This document shows positions 16,060-20,966 of a stretch of 20,966 nucleotides of DNA, piece after piece. The stretch comes from Sporomusaceae bacterium. Its GTDB lineage: Bacteria > Bacillota_C > Negativicutes > Sporomusales_B > UBA7701. Within the stretch, counting starts at the first letter, position 1. Each line of letters begins with the position of its first letter. The notes below the pieces were generated by a model that had not been told where the DNA came from, searched no databases, and saw nothing but the letters and a program-made list of their open reading frames with translations. The translations under genes and the position numbers were made by a program. The stretch lies in the NCBI GenBank assembly GCA_022839045.1, contig JALHDI010000043.1, forward strand, positions 1-20,966. Direction: 5' to 3'.

Positions 16060-18569
16060 CAGCCACCTCCTTCGCCTGCGTTGATGTCGTCGTAGCGGAC
16101 GTTGAAGCGGATGGACTGAATCTCGCACGGATAGGCGTCCGCCGAGCGAACGACCATCTCGCCGCCGCCGTTGTAGAAAGAGCGCGGAAGGATGTTGACG
16201 TCGTCCGTGACGAGGGAAACGCGGGTGTCCTCGATGTTCACGCTGCCCCCGTTGACTTCGCCAAGTCCCCCGCGCAGAGGACGGATGGAGAACTTGCCGG
16301 AGCGCCGGAAACGCACCGTGCAGCCGAGAATCGTCTTCGCAAGCCCCATCGTGTTGAAATTCTGGCTCTCCGGGCGCAGCGTCACAAGCTCCGCGTCGAC
16401 CAGCGCCTCCACGGGCTTCCCATTGGGATAGTCCGCCTCCGCGTAGCCGGAATGATCGACGCAGAGCGCGGTCGCGACCGTCGGGGCGTCGACGCACGTC
16501 TGCGCGCGCATCCGTTCAATCCAGACCGTGCCGGGCTCGTCGGGATGCTCCCACACGAGCAGCATTTCGGAAATCGTGTCGCAGTCCGCCACCTCGCGCA
16601 CCGTCGCATAGCTCACAATGTCCTTGAGCACAAGCCCGCCGTCGCCTCCGAAGTCGTGACGCGCCCAGGCGAGCACCTCCTGATCCGGCTGCCACGTGAT
16701 CGAAAGAAGCGTTCCGTCGTCGAGCAGGCACCACGCCACGCTGTCTGGATAGCGCTGGTAGGCCATGCGGACGATTTTCCGGTTCTCGGTAAGATGCCGT
16801 GTGAAGATGGACAGGTCAATCGGAATAACGTTGTCTTGCGCAAGATCGTAGCGCATGGAGAAGACCGAGCGGTTGTCGGCCCCGGCGAAAAGCAGCGTGG
16901 ACGCGGTGTCGATGGGGCGCACGCTCTCGCTCGCCACAACGGACGATATTTTGTGGATGGACGCCGTCGCGTAGCCGAACGCCTGTTCGCCGGACGAACA
17001 TAGGTATTCCCCGGCCTCGGTGAAGAGCATGAGCCATTGACCGCTGTACATGTGCAGGATGCGCGTCGCGGCCACGGGCGGGATGGAGATCGAAAAGCCG
17101 TCCTGCATCGTCTGCGGACGCATGGCGTGGAATCCAAGGATGTTGCCGACGGCCGAGAACCAGAGCGTGAAAGGGTTGCCCTGGGACGCGGCGAAGACCA
17201 GCCGCTGCTGCCAGACCTCGCAGAGAGCGCAGTCCATGCCCGTGTCGCCGACCGTCAAATGCTCCTGGAGTCCCGTGATCTGGACGGGCTCGATGTTCGT
17301 GTCGGTGTACGTCTGCGTCGCGCTGTCGGTCACGGGCACGATTCCGCGCACCACGACAGGCACGTCATGTTCGTTGTCGAACTCAAGCGAATAGACCTTG
17401 CTCTCGCTTAAGACTGGGGTCACGACGGAAAGCAGCACGTCGCCCTCCGTGTAGGCGCTGCTCACCGTCCAGCTTGCGATTTCCGCTCCAAGATCGTTTT
17501 TCAACGTCACCGTCGTCACGCCTGCCGCTCCGACCGCCACCGCAGAGCCTCCGGCGCTGGGCACGAGCTTTCCCCCGAAATGGATGCGCATAGCGAGGAT
17601 GGGCGAAGTCGAGTTCAAGGAGAACGCGAGAACACCATCCACGACTGCGGCGTTCACGTGTTTACCCGTCGCCGAATCGATGTCGTCTGGAGAATTCTTC
17701 CAGGCGGATGCGATCGTCGTCGTCGAAGCGGCGTACTCCGTGCCGTCGATCGTCGCCGTCGCTATGGGCGACGCCGGATTCGTCCAGGTCGCGTCCGCGC
17801 GGTTGCCAAGCTGCGTGTCCGGATAGAACGTCGCCAGCGCCGCGTAGTCCGCTCCCAGCATCTTCCCCATGACGTAGTAGTCGTGCCGGTCCCAGCGCGG
17901 CGTAAACGACAGCGTCACCTTCGCGCCGGCCTGCCAGGGAAGGACGATGTTCGCCTCCTTCTCCGACGGGGTCGAGAAGACGCCGTCCTTGACGCCCCAG
18001 ATCGCGTATTTCCGCGTCGTCGCCTTGTAGGAGTCTCCAGGCGCGAACATCCCCGTGACGGAGACGTTCAGGGGGGGAGGGGCCACCACGTCAATCTTCG
18101 TCGGCACATCGTTGAACTCCACAACGCCGGAGTCGAACGTCACCACGGCCTTGAACGATCGGCGTCCCGACAGCGTGAGATAGATCGTGTCGCCGATCTG
18201 CTTGTAGTTCATCGAAGCGAGATCCGCCGCGCTGAATCCGCTAAGTCCAGTCGTCGCAGACTCCGAAAACGCCCCGCCCGACTTCGAGAAGCGGAAGCGT
18301 AGTTGCGAACTTCCCGCGAGAAACAGATAGAGGATGCCGTATCGCTGGCGGTCGAAGACGTAGGGGATCACACGCCACGCCGTGGCCGAATCGCGCAGCG
18401 CGGCGACGAGCTGCGTTCCAGAGCGCTTGCGCACCCCGCCGGAGCGGCGGGGAATGAAGTTGCGGATCTTCTGCGCGCCCTGAAAATACTGGCGCATGTC
18501 GTGGCGCGCGTACAGCTCCGGGGAAAGCTCGCCGGAGACGAAGGAATTCTGGATTACCGCGTTGATCAT
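16059..18569 (-). CDS. Tail tubular protein B (gp12-like), 836 aa
   Basis: The N-terminus NSFVSGELSPELYARHD, followed by YFQGAQKIRNFIPRRSGG, is the hallmark opening of podovirus tail tubular/nozzle proteins of the gp12 type. The rest is beta-rich with many WLLF-, TLRPE- and Trp/Tyr-rich strands, as expected for the nozzle below the gp11 ring. Length is in the usual 700-900 aa range. The gene follows the gp11-like gene after 3 bases; GAGG lies 11 bases before the ATG at 18569. It ends in a TGATG overlap with the gp14-like gene, so translation is coupled. Function: distal tail tube through which DNA and internal proteins leave, and attachment site for fibres. Confidence 0.9.
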   Translation of the reverse strand: MINAVIQNSFVSGELSPELYARHDMRQYFQGAQKIRNFIPRRSGGVRKRSGTQLVAALRDSATAWRVIPYVFDRQRYGILYLFLAGSSQLRFRFSKSGGAFSESATTGLSGFSAADLASMNYKQIGDTIYLTLSGRRSFKAVVTFDSGVVEFNDVPTKIDVVAPPPLNVSVTGMFAPGDSYKATTRKYAIWGVKDGVFSTPSEKEANIVLPWQAGAKVTLSFTPRWDRHDYYVMGKMLGADYAALATFYPDTQLGNRADATWTNPASPIATATIDGTEYAASTTTIASAWKNSPDDIDSATGKHVNAAVVDGVLAFSLNSTSPILAMRIHFGGKLVPSAGGSAVAVGAAGVTTVTLKNDLGAEIASWTVSSAYTEGDVLLSVVTPVLSESKVYSLEFDNEHDVPVVVRGIVPVTDSATQTYTDTNIEPVQITGLQEHLTVGDTGMDCALCEVWQQRLVFAASQGNPFTLWFSAVGNILGFHAMRPQTMQDGFSISIPPVAATRILHMYSGQWLMLFTEAGEYLCSSGEQAFGYATASIHKISSVVASESVRPIDTASTLLFAGADNRSVFSMRYDLAQDNVIPIDLSIFTRHLTENRKIVRMAYQRYPDSVAWCLLDDGTLLSITWQPDQEVLAWARHDFGGDGGLVLKDIVSYATVREVADCDTISEMLLVWEHPDEPGTVWIERMRAQTCVDAPTVATALCVDHSGYAEADYPNGKPVEALVDAELVTLRPESQNFNTMGLAKTILGCTVRFRRSGKFSIRPLRGGLGEVNGGSVNIEDTRVSLVTDDVNILPRSFYNGGGEMVVRSADAYPCEIQSIRFNVRYDDINAGEGGG

Positions 18570-18572
18570 TGG

Positions 18573-19139
18573 CTAGCGCCTCGAGTCTGCGTAGTGGGTG
18601 GATGAATAGCCGCCGCCCTCGACGGCTCCGGTGTCGGCCTGCCGCGCGTCGCCCAGGGCGATGGCCGCCTGCTGGGCGATCTGGCGCAGCCGGATTCCGC
18701 CGGACGTGATGAGCGGGGCGATTTGCGCGGCGAGATCCCATGCGATGGCCACCTGGACCAGATACGGCATTGAAGACGGGTCTTCGATGTCGATCACGTA
18801 GCGCAATGAGCCCATGGGCTCATGGGAGACGAGCAGCCCGTCAAGCCCATTGGCCTCGATTTGCCTTCCGGTCTGATCGAACACGCCGACGACCTTGACG
18901 GCCCCCTCGGGCATCGGGAAGACCCAGTGGACGCCGTTGACGCCCCGGTGGAGACCTCCCGAGCATTCCATCGATCGCGTCGCGAACGTCCAGTTGTGCG
19001 TGGACAAGATCTTGACTCGCGATGCGTCCCAGAACATCCGGCAATAATCCGCCTCCGTCGAGTTCTCCTCGTCGGAAACGATGCGGTGGCCATGCGGGAT
19101 GCATCCCAGCGCGAAGTTCCAGAGTTCCAGCTTGGTCAT
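18573..19139 (-). CDS. Tail tubular protein A (gp11-like), 188 aa
   Basis: A 188-aa protein starting MTKLELWNFALGCIPHG, with IVSDEENSTEADYCRMFWD and then HNWTFATRS. This is the typical pattern of gp11-type tail tubular/head-tail connector adaptors (N-x-AL-x-x-xG, a 'DE.S.EA..C' helix, then 'W.FA'). It forms the ring that joins the portal to the gp12 nozzle in short-tailed phages. The C-terminal part has a helix LAAQIAPLITSGGIRLRQIAQQ. The start ATG at 19139 has GGGA about 9 bases upstream. It sits directly before the gp12-like gene, as in T7-like phages. Confidence 0.88.
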   Translation of the reverse strand: MTKLELWNFALGCIPHGHRIVSDEENSTEADYCRMFWDASRVKILSTHNWTFATRSMECSGGLHRGVNGVHWVFPMPEGAVKVVGVFDQTGRQIEANGLDGLLVSHEPMGSLRYVIDIEDPSSMPYLVQVAIAWDLAAQIAPLITSGGIRLRQIAQQAAIALGDARQADTGAVEGGGYSSTHYADSRR

Positions 19140-19149
19140 GGCGTAGTCC

Positions 19150-19527
19150 CTACGGATTCACGATTTCGAAGGTGAAGAGCAGCGGGATCGCGTTCGTCAA
19201 GGACGACGTGAACTTGAACGTGTTTCCGTAGCGAAGCACCGGGAAACCCGTCATATCGAGTTGCGACTTGCCGGGCTCGATGCTGCCAAGGGCAAAATTC
19301 GTGACGACCGTCGACGAGTATGTCACGTCGAGCGTGCCGTTCGTCGAACCCCTGTACAAGGCGGTCGGCGAAATGATCGCGTGGACGCCGGGATAGGAGT
19401 AGACGACTTCGTTTGTCCCGCCGCCGGGGAGGGCGAGAGTAGCCGTGAGCTGCGTGAGCGACGCGCACTTGGCCGATACGGCGAAAGCGACAATGGCGAG
19501 GAGTGTGAACAGTGCATTTTTCTTCAT
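19150..19527 (-). CDS. Secreted-type 125-aa protein of unknown function
   Basis: The start at 19527 (MKKNALFTLLAIVAFAVSA) is chosen because it gives a textbook Sec signal peptide: two lysines, a 14-residue hydrophobic core and a V-S-A cleavage site. AAGGA is also well placed upstream. The open frame continues upstream, but that part lacks a start signal. The mature part, about 105 aa, is rich in Thr, Ser, Gly and beta-branched residues (TQLTATLALPGGGTNEVVYSYPG; TSSLTNAIPLLFTFEIVNP), suggesting a small beta-sandwich. A signal peptide is unusual for a gene among tail genes. It could be a phage-encoded envelope protein acting in host lysis, superinfection exclusion or surface change. No family is recognised. 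Confidence 0.75.
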   Translation of the reverse strand: MKKNALFTLLAIVAFAVSAKCASLTQLTATLALPGGGTNEVVYSYPGVHAIISPTALYRGSTNGTLDVTYSSTVVTNFALGSIEPGKSQLDMTGFPVLRYGNTFKFTSSLTNAIPLLFTFEIVNP

Positions 19528-19552
19528 GGTTTTCCTTGTTGATTTTGGTTTG

Positions 19553-19575
19553 TTTTCTCGCCGAAATGGCGAAAA
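19553..19575 (-). other. Small stem-loop between the 140-aa and 125-aa genes
   Basis: A five-pair GC-rich stem (TCGCC/GGCGA, loop of 5) lies just after the stop of the 140-aa gene, with A/T pairs extending it past a one-base bulge. No U-tract follows, so it is not a standard terminator. It could modulate mRNA stability or expression of the next gene. Confidence 0.3.
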
Positions 19576-19577
19576 GG

Positions 19578-20000
19578 CTACAAGAACAGCTTCACGAGCG
19601 CCTCCAGCGCGCTCTCTCCAAAGCGCAGGATGCAAGCGGCGATCACGATTGCGATCGCATTCGGAGACGACAGCACCCGGCGCTTCGCCGTCTTGATCGA
19701 TGGGTCGACGAAACTGCCGTCCGCTTTTTTCCCACACTCCTCCGCATGCTTGGCGATGGCGACAGCCGCCGCGGCGGCCGCGGCGCGTGGGCTTCCAGAC
19801 GCGAAATGGGCGAATGCGATCCCAAGCGCGGCCTGGCTTTCGACAAACATTCTGATTTCCGGCGGGGCCGCGTCCAGCGCCGTCTCCGCCTTCGACAGCG
19901 CCATGGCGGTCGACTCCATCGTGAGGTCGTCGAGGTGTGAGTCCGCCAGCCGTCTTCGCGCCCTGCGGAACCAGTCCTGCTCTGCGTCGGAAATAGCCAT
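19578..20000 (-). CDS. 140-aa alanine-rich protein with C-terminal hydrophobic helix
   Basis: Starts at the ATG at 20000 (MAISDAEQDWFRRARRRLAD). A GTG immediately upstream is possible but AAAGGTGA fits the ATG. The N-terminus is helical and charged, and the middle is alanine-rich (SPRAAAAAAAVAIAKHAEEC). Near the C-terminus is one hydrophobic helix (NAIAIVIAACILRF) followed by an amphipathic end. The start shares one base with the stop of an 11-codon micro-ORF. A single membrane helix near the end and a place beside a signal-peptide gene are compatible with a lysis-related membrane protein, but also with a minor virion protein. I recognise no family. Confidence 0.75.
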   Translation of the reverse strand: MAISDAEQDWFRRARRRLADSHLDDLTMESTAMALSKAETALDAAPPEIRMFVESQAALGIAFAHFASGSPRAAAAAAAVAIAKHAEECGKKADGSFVDPSIKTAKRRVLSSPNAIAIVIAACILRFGESALEALVKLFL

Positions 20001-20035
20001 CACTTATCACCTTTCTTTTGCCAGTACCAGTACAT
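20000..20035 (-). CDS. Possible 11-aa micro-ORF (MYWYWQKKGDK)
   Basis: An ATG at 20035 preceded by AGGAGG at a 9-base spacing opens an 11-codon frame rich in Tyr and Trp. Its TGA overlaps the ATG of the 140-aa gene (TGATG). The strong ribosome site has no other use: it lies at the end of the fibre gene and is too far from the 140-aa start. Either this is a real micropeptide or it loads ribosomes for the next gene. Confidence 0.4.
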   Translation of the reverse strand: MYWYWQKKGDK

Positions 20036-20048
20036 TCTAGAAGTCCTC

Positions 20049-20819
20049 CTATCCAATGACGAACAACGCATCGGGCTTAAGTTGAATCGTCATGGATGTA
20101 TTCAACGAGACTGCGCTGCCATCGCCCAAGTAAATGATGCCGCTCAAACATGGCCTACGCGACGGCGCATCAAACCACAAATGGGGCAGATACCAGACAC
20201 CGCAGTCCGCAGACATCGTGGGAGCCCCCCCATAATGCGAGCATGGCACGACGCCCTCCGGCAGGGACGACGTCGTCAATGGCTTGCCTGGGTTTTGCGG
20301 TTTTGCGACGAAACTTCCGCTGAAAAACACCACGCCGTTTTTTACGCGATAATAAATGACTCCAGACGACACCACGTTTGAATTCATCGTCATGGCCACC
20401 CATCCCGTGTCGCCAATGTCGGCCGCCGCGATGGCCGCGTGGACGCCGCCAGAGGTGACTGGATTCGTCGAGTCCGCGGTCGGCGTCGAATCCCACTCTA
20501 GCGTCGCCTGCTTGCCGGCGAGCGCCGTGTAAACTCCGCCGGATTTGACCGGGTTGGCTGAACCCGATGTCGGGGCGTCGTCGAACGTCAGCGCCGCTTG
20601 CAGGTTGGCCGCGGCGATCCGGGCGTCAACCTGAGCCTGGGTCAGCCCATCCGCCCCGGGAGCGCCCGTTGCGCCGGTCTCGCCCTTGATGGCGGCCATG
20701 AAGGCGTCCCACGACGCGCCGAGATCCGGATCGAGCGCGGGGTCTTGTTTCGAACACCAGACATGGAACACGTCCGGGCCGACGATAGAGCCTAAGTTGA
20801 GAGATGTTGGTGTTGGCAT
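20049..20819 (-). CDS. Tail fibre / receptor-binding protein, 256 aa
   Basis: Layout by residue: 1-45 N-terminal attachment region; about 46-57 a short collagen-like run (GETGATGAPGADG); about 70-135 two tandem repeats of about 35 aa, each with a core like PTxxSxNPVxSGGVxxA; then a beta-rich distal domain beginning DTGWVAMTMNSN and YYRVKNGVVFFSGSF. Collagen-like segments and 'NPVxSGGV' repeats are frequent in shafts of gut-phage fibres, and the distal domain resembles fibre tips that contact the host surface. AAGGAG lies 8 bases before the ATG at 20819. The gene starts one base after the stop of the lipoprotein gene. The distal part has visibly lower GC than the repeats, as expected for an exchanged host-range tip. 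Confidence 0.85.
   Translation of the reverse strand: MPTPTSLNLGSIVGPDVFHVWCSKQDPALDPDLGASWDAFMAAIKGETGATGAPGADGLTQAQVDARIAAANLQAALTFDDAPTSGSANPVKSGGVYTALAGKQATLEWDSTPTADSTNPVTSGGVHAAIAAADIGDTGWVAMTMNSNVVSSGVIYYRVKNGVVFFSGSFVAKPQNPGKPLTTSSLPEGVVPCSHYGGAPTMSADCGVWYLPHLWFDAPSRRPCLSGIIYLGDGSAVSLNTSMTIQLKPDALFVIG
20410..20595 (-). repeat. Tandem shaft repeats in the tail fibre gene
   Basis: Two imperfect units encode QAALTFDDAPTSGSANPVKS-GGVYTALAGK and QATLEWDSTPTADSTNPVTS-GGVHAAIAAA (dash marks a split only for length). Their number could change by recombination and alter shaft length. Confidence 0.75.
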
Positions 20820-20820
20820 G

Positions 20821-20966
20821 TCAAAACTCCTTGTTCTTTGGGATACCGCCCTCCGGTTTCTCGTACTCCACCGCGCCCGCGTCGTCCACAGTCCAGTCTG
20901 GGATCCCGATGCACCCGGAGCACCCGCCGAACATAAGCGAGACCATTACCAGCGCGACGATGCGCC
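20821..20966 (-). CDS. Small lipoprotein, 5' end outside window
   Basis: Too short to stand out as an ORF, but clear by eye. The minus-strand frame ending in TGA at 20821-20823 reads RIVALVMVSLMFGGCSGCIG then IPDWTVDDAGAVEYEKPE and GGIPKNKEF. A hydrophobic stretch preceded by an arginine and ending at G-G-C looks like a lipoprotein signal (lipobox F-G-G-C, near consensus), followed by a short polar mature part of about 35 aa. The start codon lies just beyond the right edge. Its last codons contain the ribosome site of the fibre gene. Candidates are an Rz1-like outer-membrane spanin or a superinfection-exclusion lipoprotein; the sequence does not decide. Confidence 0.65.
   Translation of the reverse strand, partial: RIVALVMVSLMFGGCSGCIGIPDWTVDDAGAVEYEKPEGGIPKNKEF

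Noticed and set aside
16060..16497. N-terminal extension of the gp14-like gene into the upstream tail gene
   Set aside because: Arg/Gly-rich shadow text; the ATG at 16059 with GGAGG and a TGATG junction is clearly the start.

Overview
The window reads as part of a short-tailed (podovirus-like) double-stranded DNA phage genome or a prophage. It is GC-rich, uses the standard code and ATG starts with clear Shine-Dalgarno sequences, and carries no tRNA, rRNA, integrase or CRISPR that I can see. The host cannot be identified. A lipoprotein-type signal and a Sec signal peptide in the late operon fit a diderm host, but that is inference.

Left end (about 1-1330, plus strand): a short DNA-processing cluster. 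It holds the 3' part of a RuvC-like Holliday junction resolvase, a tiny coupled ORF and a beta-class N6-adenine/N4-cytosine DNA methyltransferase. Directly downstream is a separate-frame remnant of the C-terminus (motif X) of a 5-methylcytosine methyltransferase, which looks like the scar of a recombination event. This cluster converges on the late operon, whose last gene stops at 1389.

Rest of the window (20966 down to 1389, minus strand): one tightly packed late operon with gaps or overlaps of a few bases to about 50 bases. In transcription order it encodes a small lipoprotein (5' end outside the window), a tail fibre with a collagen-like segment and tandem repeats, an 11-codon micro-ORF, a 140-aa protein with a C-terminal hydrophobic helix, and a 125-aa protein with a signal peptide. 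It continues with a gp11-like tail tubular protein A, a gp12-like tail tubular protein B, and three proteins in the positions of the T7 internal core proteins gp14, gp15 and gp16. The gp16 position is filled by a 3904-residue polyvalent protein. Head and packaging genes presumably lie beyond the right edge.

The giant protein is the most interesting object here. From the N-terminus it has a helical region, an HExxH zincin, a DdrB/ParB-like domain, an ADP-ribosyltransferase (ART) fold, a RadC-type JAMM domain, a second ART, a phosphoribosyltransferase and a long helical C-terminal virion-type region. The four boundaries around ART1, RadC and ART2 each carry the same RHSIR motif, and the two ARTs sit in duplicated cassettes. 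ART2 appears to have lost two of its three catalytic-triad residues. Just after the phosphoribosyltransferase, about 170 bases are read in what looks like the wrong frame. The alternative frame has 87% GC at third positions against 52% in the annotated frame, and ends at a stop at 5003. This implies indels, a sequencing error, or a former gene boundary. The overall picture is a protein delivered with the genome that carries host-directed effector domains, possibly cut at repeated sites.
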